Shown here piece after piece: positions 16,245 to 23,379 of a stretch of DNA of 64,000 bases. This stretch comes from TWA4 sp051879195 (lineage in GTDB: Bacteria; Bacillota; Clostridia; Lachnospirales; Lachnospiraceae). The notes below the pieces were generated by a model. It was not told where the DNA came from and searched no databases. It saw only the letters and a list, made by a program, of their open reading frames with translations. The stretch lies in assembly GCA_051879195.1 (NCBI GenBank), contig JBJELO010000234.1, positions 1 to 64,000 on the forward strand. Reading direction: 5' to 3'. The translations under genes and the position numbers were made by a program. The first letter of the stretch is position 1; the number at the start of each line of letters is the position of its first letter.

Positions 16245-17552
16245 CTACTGACGGACGATCAGCATGTGGTTTTCTGTCACTTCACAGGCTTTTGCAGTCA
16301 CAATTCTGTTGGATTCACAGCCTTTTATGATACATTTTACATATTCTTTCGTATGCCCGCATCTCCAGGTTTCACCCTGATATGAGATTTCATCTTCTGT
16401 CAGAATCTCCACCTGCCGTCCGGGATACCAGGACAGATAATCCTGCTGCATGCGGGAGGCAATCTCCAGAAGCCTGTGGCTGCGCTGTGTTTTAACCGGA
16501 TCCGGGATCTGACCGTCCATGGCATCGGCACGCGTCCCCTTTCTGCGGGAATATTTGAACACATGCATCTCGGCAAAACCGGCTTTTTCCACAAAAGCGC
16601 AGGTTTCTTCAAATTCCTTCTCCGTCTCCTGTGGAAATCCCGCAATCACATCCGTTGTAATCGCCGGATGCTCAAAATACCGGCGGATCAATTCACATTT
16701 ACTATAGTATTCACCAGCTGTATAATGTCTATTCATCCGTTTCAGCGTGGCATCGGAGCCGCTCTGAAGAGACAGATGAAAATGCGGACAGAATTTGTCG
16801 CACTGTGACAGCGGTTTGATGAAGTCCTCCGTAATCACATTGGGTTCCAGAGAACCGAGACGGATCCGCCGGATTCCGTCGATTCCGGCCGCAGCCAGAA
16901 TCACTTCCTTCAGCAGAGGCTTTTTTTCTTCATTCAGGTCTGTACCGTAGGAGCTTAAATGAATCCCGGTCAGAACCACCTCCTGGAATCCTTTTTCCGC
17001 CAGCGCACGGATCTCCGCAATCACATCATCCACCGCTCTGCTTCTCGCCCTTCCTCTGGCATAGGGAATCAGACAATAGCTGCAGAACTGATTGCACCCA
17101 TCCTGAATCTTCAGGAAAGCACGCGTCCGGTCCTCCGTGGAAGTCAGGAACATGGGCTCATAATCTCTTTCCTGTCTCACATCACAGACAGCCTCCTGAA
17201 GAATATGACTGGCATCGTACTCCTCCAGAAGCTCGTACAGCCGGTTCTTCTGATTATTGCCGATGATCAGATCCGCCGTATGATCCCGGATCAGTTCCTC
17301 CTTAAATGCCTGCGCATAGCATCCCACCGCCGCAATCACGGCCTGAGGATTTTTCTTTCTCGCCTTGTGAAGCATCTGCCGCGACTTCTGATCGGCAATA
17401 TTGGTAACGGTACAGGTGTTGATGATATAAACATCTGCCGTATCCGAAAAAGGAACGATCTCATACCCATGCTCTTTCAGCTGGGATTTCATGACCTCTG
17501 TTTCGTAGGTATTGACCTTACAACCTAATGTATGAAAAGCTGCTTTTTTCAA
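16245..17552 (-). CDS. mtaB: tRNA t6A37 methylthiotransferase MtaB
   Basis: A radical-SAM enzyme that adds a methylthio group to t6A37 of ANN-decoding tRNAs. 435 residues: UPF0004 domain with cluster cysteines (LGCKVN, NTCTVTN, VGCYAQ), radical SAM motif QDGCNQFCSYCLIPY, then a C-terminal TRAM-like segment. The start is TTG at 17552 with AAAGGAG 6 nt upstream; no better ATG exists nearby. It is divergent from the HPr-like gene. Confidence 0.93.
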   Translation of the reverse strand: MKKAAFHTLGCKVNTYETEVMKSQLKEHGYEIVPFSDTADVYIINTCTVTNIADQKSRQMLHKARKKNPQAVIAAVGCYAQAFKEELIRDHTADLIIGNNQKNRLYELLEEYDASHILQEAVCDVRQERDYEPMFLTSTEDRTRAFLKIQDGCNQFCSYCLIPYARGRARSRAVDDVIAEIRALAEKGFQEVVLTGIHLSSYGTDLNEEKKPLLKEVILAAAGIDGIRRIRLGSLEPNVITEDFIKPLSQCDKFCPHFHLSLQSGSDATLKRMNRHYTAGEYYSKCELIRRYFEHPAITTDVIAGFPQETEKEFEETCAFVEKAGFAEMHVFKYSRRKGTRADAMDGQIPDPVKTQRSHRLLEIASRMQQDYLSWYPGRQVEILTEDEISYQGETWRCGHTKEYVKCIIKGCESNRIVTAKACEVTENHMLIVRQ

Positions 17553-17635
17553 TTCCGACTCCTTTCTGATAAAAATTGCTTAAAATTTCTTCGAATTTTC
17601 CTGAGGATTGTATCTGTAAATGAACCCTAAATTGC

Positions 17636-17664
17636 TTGACATCGAGTCTTTCTCTTAGTAAAAT
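17636..17664 (+). promoter_or_regulatory. Consensus promoter of the HPr-like gene
   Basis: TTGACA (17636-17641), 17-bp spacer, TAAAAT (17659-17664). This is among the best promoters in the window and suggests high expression. Confidence 0.8.
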
Positions 17665-17702
17665 TACAGTAACGAACATTAAATTTAAAGGAGGATTTTC
17701 CT

Positions 17703-17936
17703 GTGAAAACCATCAGCATTATGTTAAACTCAATCGACAAAGTTAAAGCATTTGTTAATACCCTGACAAAATTCGATTGTGATTTCGATTTAATCTCCGG
17801 AAGATACGTAATCGATGCGAAGTCTATCATGGGCATCTTCAGTCTTGATCTTTCCAAACCCATCGAACTGAATATCCATGCAACAGATAAGCTTGATGAG
17901 ATTCTCGAAGCATTAAAGCCTTACGTGGTAGAATAA
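17703..17936 (+). CDS. HPr-like protein lacking the active-site histidine
   Basis: A 77-residue HPr-fold protein. The regulatory serine region is conserved (KSIMGIFSLDL, Ser41 equals Ser46 of HPr). Where HPr has its phosphorylated His15 (GLHARPA), this protein has NSIDKVKAF, so it cannot carry phosphate from enzyme I. This is the Crh-like situation: a regulator of carbon metabolism through HPr kinase is the natural inference. The GTG start has AAGGAGG 8 nt upstream, a consensus promoter and its own terminator, so it is monocistronic. Confidence 0.85.
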   Translation: MKTISIMLNSIDKVKAFVNTLTKFDCDFDLISGRYVIDAKSIMGIFSLDLSKPIELNIHATDKLDEILEALKPYVVE

Positions 17937-17963
17937 TCGTACAGTATTCTTCACAAAGACAAA

Positions 17964-17993
17964 AGGGGGTGTCCGAAAGGGCATCCCCTTTTT
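17964..17993 (+). terminator. Intrinsic terminator of the HPr-like gene
   Basis: An 11-bp stem (17964-17974 with 17979-17989), GAAA tetraloop and TTTTT tail. Two pairs are G-U in the plus-strand RNA. Confidence 0.9.
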
Positions 17994-18024
17994 GCACCTG
18001 TTCAGAGCCAGGCAGCCAGTATCT

Positions 18025-19218
18025 TTACCGTTCACTCTCACACCATACTGTTTCCACCGTATTCAGAGCTGCTTCATAAAGAGGCTCGATCACACCTTCC
18101 AGATTCCGCTCCGAGCGTTTGATAATATTCAGATTGGGCTTTGTAACGGGATGTTTTGCCACAAAAATCGTACAGCAGTCCTCATAGGGAAGAATCGATG
18201 TTTCAAACGTACCGATCTGCTGGGAAATTTCCACAATATCCTGCTTATCAAAGCCCACCAGCGGACGGTAAACCGGCAGTTCGCAAACCTCATTGGTAAC
18301 CGCCATGGACTGCATCGTCTGTGAAGCAACCTGTCCGATGCTTTCTCCGGTAATCAGTCCCAGACACCCTGTCTTAACCGCCAGATCCTGGGCAATCTTC
18401 ATCATATAACGTCTCATGATGATCGTAAGCTCATCGTGAGGGCATTTTTCATAAATCGCCAGCTGAATATCCGTAAAATTCACAATATGCAGATTTACAG
18501 GGCCTGCATAGGCAGCCACTTCCTTCGCCAGATCAATGACTTTCTGCTTTGCACGCTCACTGGTGTAAGGCGGCGCATGGAAGTAAACCGCATCGATTAC
18601 AACGCCGCGTTTGGCAATCATGTAGCCTGCCACCGGGCTGTCGATACCGCCGGAAAGCAGAAGCATGGCCTTGCCGTTGGTACCCACGGGCATACCGCCG
18701 GGGCCTTTAACCGTCTTTGAGTAAATATTGATTTTCTGACGAATCTCAATATGCAGCATCACATCCGGATTGTGAACATCCACATGGACACCGGGAACCT
18801 GATTCAGGATCACCTCGCCCATATCACGACAGATTTCATTGGAATTAAGGGGGTAATTCTTTCTGGCACGGCGTGCCTGTACTTTAAAGCTGTACTGCTC
18901 CTGACCGTAGGTTTCCTTCATGTAGGAAACAACCGTATCGCAGAGTTTCTCCCATCCCTCATCCTCAACCTGCAGCATGGGACAGATTCCCTGAATACCG
19001 AACACATGCTGCAACGCTTCATACACATCTTCTTCGTCAAAATCATCATTATCCGCCATTACGTAAATACGGCCATCTTCTTTGCATACGCTGAAAGACC
19101 CGTCAATCCGTCTTAAAGCACGGCGGATCTGTTTCATCAGTGCATCTTCAAACAGATACCGGTTCTTGCCCTTGATACCGATTTCTGCGTATTTAATCAA
19201 AAAAGCATGAAATCTCAT
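18025..19218 (-). CDS. thiI: tRNA uracil 4-sulfurtransferase ThiI
   Basis: Makes 4-thiouridine at tRNA position 8 and, in many bacteria, feeds sulfur to thiamine thiazole. 397 residues: ferredoxin-like/THUMP domain, then PP-loop ATPase LLLSGGIDSPVAGYM. There is no rhodanese domain, as usual in Firmicutes. I set the start at MRFHAFLIKYAEIGIKG (19218, GGAG 7 nt upstream); the longer frame to 19281 runs into the desulfurase gene. The partner desulfurase is directly upstream. Confidence 0.94.
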   Translation of the reverse strand: MRFHAFLIKYAEIGIKGKNRYLFEDALMKQIRRALRRIDGSFSVCKEDGRIYVMADNDDFDEEDVYEALQHVFGIQGICPMLQVEDEGWEKLCDTVVSYMKETYGQEQYSFKVQARRARKNYPLNSNEICRDMGEVILNQVPGVHVDVHNPDVMLHIEIRQKINIYSKTVKGPGGMPVGTNGKAMLLLSGGIDSPVAGYMIAKRGVVIDAVYFHAPPYTSERAKQKVIDLAKEVAAYAGPVNLHIVNFTDIQLAIYEKCPHDELTIIMRRYMMKIAQDLAVKTGCLGLITGESIGQVASQTMQSMAVTNEVCELPVYRPLVGFDKQDIVEISQQIGTFETSILPYEDCCTIFVAKHPVTKPNLNIIKRSERNLEGVIEPLYEAALNTVETVWCESER

Positions 19219-19277
19219 CTTAATCTCCATTCTTTCTCTGTGGTCATCTATGTTATCTAAAGTCAGCGCAGGACTCA

Positions 19278-20432
19278 TCACCCTCTGCGGAATCTGCGCA
19301 GTATGGGCACCAGTTCTTTCAGAGTATCTGCAGCGTAACGGATTTCATCCGCCGTGGTAAAAATGCTGAAACTGAACCGGAGCGTGGAATCCAGCAGTTC
19401 TTTTTCCACACCAATGCTTTTCAGCGTTCCGCTGACTGCCGGATGATTGGAAGAGCAGGCCGAACCCGCCGACACATAGATGCCCCGTTCTTCCAGTGCG
19501 TGAAGCAGTACCTCGCTCCTGACTCCCCGGAAGCTGACACTGACAATGTGCGGTGCCCCTTTCATGAGAGGCTGCCCGTTGATCACGATCCCGTCCAGAT
19601 CCGCCAGCTGTTCCACAAACAGCTTTTTCAGCTCATACATACCGGCAACCCTCACATCATGATCCTTGTATATCTCTTTCACAGCTTCTCCCAGACCGGC
19701 AATCCCCGGCACATTCTCCGTACCGGAACGCATGCCGTGCTGCTGCTCGCCGCCGAAAATGATCGGTTTAATCTTCACTTTGTCTCTTACATACAAAAAT
19801 CCCGTTCCTTTGGGGCCGTGAATCTTGTGTCCGCTGACTGACAGCAGATCGATTCCCTGCCGTCTGGGCCGGATCACATATTTTCCGAAAGCCTGAATAG
19901 CATCCACATGGAACAGAACATCCGGTTTCTTTCTCCGGATGATCCTGGCAATCTCCTCAACGGGCTGCACCGAACCGATCTCATTGTTCACATACATCAC
20001 CGAAACAAGAATGGTCTCGGGGCAGATTGCTTCCTCCAGCGCCTTCAGAGAAACGGTTCCTTCATGATCCACTGGCAGATAGGTTACGCGAAAACCCTGT
20101 TCCTCCAGAAAACGCATGGTATTGCCCACCGATGCATGTTCAAATACCGTGGTGATCAGATGATTGCCTTTTCTCTTATTGGCCATGGCACAGCCAATCA
20201 AAGCCATATTGTTCGACTCGGTACCGCCGGAGGTAAATATAATCTCACGGTCACTGACGCGAAGGCTCTTCGCTACTGCCTCCCTTGCTTCATTCACATA
20301 GTGCTCCGCATGGAATCCTTTTGAATGCAGGGAAGAAGGATTGCCGTAGTCCTCCGACATGGTCTTCATCATAATATCACATACCCGCGCGAAAGCACAG
20401 GTTGTCGCTGAATTATCCAGATATGCTTCCAT
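19278..20432 (-). CDS. Cysteine desulfurase, NifS/IscS family
   Basis: A PLP enzyme that removes sulfur from cysteine as enzyme-bound persulfide. 384 residues: MEAYLDNSATT start, the PLP-lysine motif SGHKIHGPKG and the catalytic cysteine loop SAGSACSS near residue 330. The start has GGAGG 7 nt upstream. It lies 59 bp upstream of thiI, the same pairing as nifZ-thiI in B. subtilis, so the likely job is sulfur supply for tRNA s4U. A general Fe-S role cannot be excluded. Confidence 0.92.
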   Translation of the reverse strand: MEAYLDNSATTCAFARVCDIMMKTMSEDYGNPSSLHSKGFHAEHYVNEAREAVAKSLRVSDREIIFTSGGTESNNMALIGCAMANKRKGNHLITTVFEHASVGNTMRFLEEQGFRVTYLPVDHEGTVSLKALEEAICPETILVSVMYVNNEIGSVQPVEEIARIIRRKKPDVLFHVDAIQAFGKYVIRPRRQGIDLLSVSGHKIHGPKGTGFLYVRDKVKIKPIIFGGEQQHGMRSGTENVPGIAGLGEAVKEIYKDHDVRVAGMYELKKLFVEQLADLDGIVINGQPLMKGAPHIVSVSFRGVRSEVLLHALEERGIYVSAGSACSSNHPAVSGTLKSIGVEKELLDSTLRFSFSIFTTADEIRYAADTLKELVPILRRFRRG

Positions 20433-20549
20433 CACTATTCCTCCAGTCTGCAGACTGTATCTATAATTATTCGCTAATATATTTTATTCGCTGTAATGCG
20501 GCTGGTTACGGTTCTGAAGCAGACCAGCCTGCATTCAGCTGCGTGCCGG

Positions 20550-21374
20550 TTACGGCTCCAGCAGATATACCAGTACCGACAGCAGAGCCATACCCGCCGT
20601 CTCCGTCCGCAGAATCCGTCTGCCCAGGGAAATCCGCTGCCAGCCATCCTTCACGGCAAGCTCCACCTCCGCCGGTTCAAATCCACCCTCGGGGCCGATG
20701 AAAATACCGATGCGAAACGGCTTTTCTGCAGAGAGCACACTGCTTTCAGAGGAAGCCGCCTTCTGCTCCCGACTGCACTGCCGCTCCCGGCTGCGTTTCT
20801 TCACCTGCTCTGCCAGTTCTCCCAGAATCCTCCGAACCCCGTCCATGCCTTCTTCATTCTCATAGGGCAGCAATTTACAATCCAGATCAGCTGCCTGCTC
20901 CACCGCCTGAGCAAATGTCACCGGCATCTGCACCTGAGGAATCACCATGCGGCCGCTCTGCTTGGCAGCACTTTCTGCGATAGCATTCCACCGTTTCACC
21001 TTCGCAGCCGCTTTTTTGCTGTCCAGCTTCACCACGGAACGTTTCATGGAAACCGGTACAATACCATACGCACCCAGCTCTACCGCTTTCTGAATGATCA
21101 GTTCCATCTTGTCCGACTTGGGCAGACCCTGAAACAGATAGATCTGCACAGGCAGCTCAATGGAAGACTGTTCTCTGCTGTCCACATGCAGCAGCACCGC
21201 ATCCTCCTCCAGAGACTCAATGGTACAGAAATAATCCTCATCTGTACCGTTACTGATCCGGACTCTCTCACCCGGCTTCATACGAAGCACATTTTTCATA
21301 TGATTCACATCGTCTCCGGTCACAGTGATGCGATCTCCGGCAATCTGCTCCGGCGCCACAAAAAAACGAAACAT
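20550..21374 (-). CDS. rsmE: 16S rRNA m3U1498 methyltransferase RsmE
   Basis: A SPOUT-fold methyltransferase for U1498 of 16S rRNA. 274 residues, somewhat long: a hydrophilic insertion rich in Arg/Ser/Glu lies at about 190-217. PUA-like N-terminus MFRFFVAP, SPOUT knot GIFIGPEGGFEPAE and SLGRRILRTETAGMAL are clear. Start at 21374 with GGGAGGAG just upstream. The usual neighbour prmA is not upstream; a plus-strand AAA/nuclease gene is there instead. Confidence 0.93.
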   Translation of the reverse strand: MFRFFVAPEQIAGDRITVTGDDVNHMKNVLRMKPGERVRISNGTDEDYFCTIESLEEDAVLLHVDSREQSSIELPVQIYLFQGLPKSDKMELIIQKAVELGAYGIVPVSMKRSVVKLDSKKAAAKVKRWNAIAESAAKQSGRMVIPQVQMPVTFAQAVEQAADLDCKLLPYENEEGMDGVRRILGELAEQVKKRSRERQCSREQKAASSESSVLSAEKPFRIGIFIGPEGGFEPAEVELAVKDGWQRISLGRRILRTETAGMALLSVLVYLLEP

Positions 21375-21445
21375 ATTCTCCTCCCACGGTCTGTCAATTG
21401 GAAACGTGCGCCGCCGGCGCACATGAAACAGCTGATCAGCTTCTG

Positions 21446-21463
21446 CTGAACTGTTTTGAATAA
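21446..21463 (+). repeat. 18-nt dispersed repeat, copy 1
   Basis: CTGAACTGTTTTGAATAA. The same 18-mer with one difference (C for T at position 11) is at 35205-35222 before argG. This copy lies between rsmE and the AAA/nuclease gene, just after the palindrome AGCTGATCAGCT. Confidence 0.5.
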
Positions 21464-21521
21464 GGTAAAACCAGTATATTATAAACGAAAAGAACGAATT
21501 GTGCAACCGGTTTGTTTTTTC

Positions 21522-21550
21522 TTGTCTGCATTTTTGACACATGATATAAT
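21522..21550 (+). promoter_or_regulatory. Promoter of the AAA/nuclease gene
   Basis: TTGTCT (21522-21527), 17-bp spacer, extended -10 TGA-TATAAT (21545-21550). It lies 50 bp before the ATG. Confidence 0.7.
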
Positions 21551-21599
21551 AGATGCATCTGTTTTATATCAAAATAAATGCACCGGAAAGGACAATGCT

Positions 21600-23297
21600 A
21601 TGAAAAAGAAACTACCGGTTGGAATTGATAATTTTGAAAAAATCATACACGAAGGTTTTTATTATGTGGATAAAACTGCACTGATCAGAGAATTGCTTCT
21701 GAACTGGGGTGAAATTAATTTATTTACCCGTCCCCGGAGATTCGGCAAAACGCTGAATATGAGCATGCTTCAGTGTTTTTTTGAAATCGGACATGATAAA
21801 AAAGTATTTGACGGATTGAATATTTCCCGTGAAAAAGAATTATGCGAGCAGTATATGGGACAGTTCCCGGTCATCTCCATCAGTCTGAAAGATGCAGGAG
21901 GATTGACATTTCAGGCAGCCCTTGCTTCCATACGCAATATCATCGGCAGAGAAGCTCTGCGTTTTCAATTTCTTCTGGAAAGCAGCAGACTTTCAGAGGA
22001 AGAGAAAAAAATGTATACACAGCTTATAAAAGTGGATGAAAAGCAGAATACCATATTTTCCATGCCGGCTGATGCACTTGAAGCAGGCCTGAGAACCCTT
22101 TCTTTACTCCTTTCAAAACATTATGACCACAGGGTTCTTATCCTGATAGACGAGTATGACGTTCCACTGGACAAAGCGTTTCAGAATCATTATTATCCCG
22201 AAATGGTTTCTCTGATCCGCAATATGTTCAGCATGGCACTGAAAGGCAATGACAGTCTGTACTTTGCTGTTCTCACGGGATGTCTCAGAATCTCGAAGGA
22301 AAGTATCTTCACAGGCCTGAACAATATGAAGGTGCTTACGGTGACAGATGTACGTTATGATGAGTACTTTGGTTTTACCGACGGCGATGTAAGAGAACTT
22401 CTGTCCTACTATGATTTGTCAGAACGTTATGAAGACGTCAGAGAATGGTATGACGGCTATCTGTTTGGCAATGTTGCGGTTTACTGCCCCTGGGATGTCA
22501 TCAGTTTCTGCGATGAAGCCTGCGCGAATCCGTCTGTGAAGCCCAAATCATACTGGATCAACACCAGCAGCAACAGTATTGTAAAACGCTTCATCAACAA
22601 AGCTACAAGAAAAACTCAGAATGAACTGGAAAAACTGATTGCAGGAAAATCCGTCCGAAAAGAAATCCACCAGGAACTGACTTATGAGGATCTGGACAAA
22701 TCCATTGACCATTTGTGGAGTATCCTGTTTACTACGGGCTATCTGACCCGCCAGAAAACAGATGATGGATCTGAATATTTACTGAGAATCCCCAATCAGG
22801 AAATCCGCCAGATTTTTATCATGCAGATTAAAGAGTGGTTTTCTGAAATCACAGCAAAGGATATGCCCGCCCTTAACGCTTTCTGCACCGCATTTAAAAA
22901 GGCCGATACGGAAACAATTGAAGCGATGTTCACCGCTTATCTGAAGAAAACCATCAGTATCCGTGACACCAGCGTTCCGCATGCAAAAAAAGAAAATTTT
23001 TATCATGGCATTCTTCTTGGGCTGTTTGCGCATATGGACGACTGGGATGTATGGTCCAATGCCGAATCGGGAGACGGATACAGCGACATCCTGATTGAAA
23101 TTGAAGAGGAAAGCATCGGCATCATAATTGAGGTAAAATACGGTGAAAACGGAGCTCTGAAAACCGGATGTGAGGAAGCCCTGCATCAGATTGAAAACAG
23201 AAATTATGCTGAAACATTAATTGATGATGGCATGACAACCATTCTGAAATACGGAATTGCCTGCTATCATAAACGCTGCATGGTCATGCTGCAGTAA
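21600..23297 (+). CDS. AAA-ATPase-like / PD-(D/E)XK nuclease-fold protein (PF09820 + DUF1703)
   Basis: 565 residues. The N-terminal AAA-ATPase_like domain starts with LPVGIDNFEKI and YYVDKTALI, with a Walker A variant RPRRFGKTLNMSML (residues 44-57) and Walker B VLILIDEYDVPLD. The C-terminal DUF1703 part has a PD-(D/E)XK core, YSDILIE then IIIEVKYGE near 497-520. These genes are abundant and often multicopy in gut Firmicutes and Bacteroidetes; the function is unknown and a defence or selfish role has been suspected. It stands alone, opposite its neighbours, with its own promoter and terminator. Confidence 0.88.
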   Translation: MKKKLPVGIDNFEKIIHEGFYYVDKTALIRELLLNWGEINLFTRPRRFGKTLNMSMLQCFFEIGHDKKVFDGLNISREKELCEQYMGQFPVISISLKDAGGLTFQAALASIRNIIGREALRFQFLLESSRLSEEEKKMYTQLIKVDEKQNTIFSMPADALEAGLRTLSLLLSKHYDHRVLILIDEYDVPLDKAFQNHYYPEMVSLIRNMFSMALKGNDSLYFAVLTGCLRISKESIFTGLNNMKVLTVTDVRYDEYFGFTDGDVRELLSYYDLSERYEDVREWYDGYLFGNVAVYCPWDVISFCDEACANPSVKPKSYWINTSSNSIVKRFINKATRKTQNELEKLIAGKSVRKEIHQELTYEDLDKSIDHLWSILFTTGYLTRQKTDDGSEYLLRIPNQEIRQIFIMQIKEWFSEITAKDMPALNAFCTAFKKADTETIEAMFTAYLKKTISIRDTSVPHAKKENFYHGILLGLFAHMDDWDVWSNAESGDGYSDILIEIEEESIGIIIEVKYGENGALKTGCEEALHQIENRNYAETLIDDGMTTILKYGIACYHKRCMVMLQ

Positions 23298-23310
23298 TTC
23301 TTTCACAACA

Positions 23311-23369
23311 AAAGGGATGAAAGTGCACTGTAATATTCTGCACAATGCATTTTCATCCCCGTTTTTTTG
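23311..23369. terminator. Bidirectional terminator between AAA/nuclease gene and comEC
   Basis: A 14-bp stem (23314-23327 with 23346-23359, one wobble pair), 18-nt loop and seven Ts on the plus strand. On the minus strand the stem is followed by TTTTGTTG, so it can also serve comEC. Confidence 0.85.
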
Positions 23370-23379
23370 TATTTTCAAA

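Noticed and set aside
20496..21449. Plus-strand frame of 317 codons
   Set aside because: Antisense to rsmE, which has clear motifs in its own frame.
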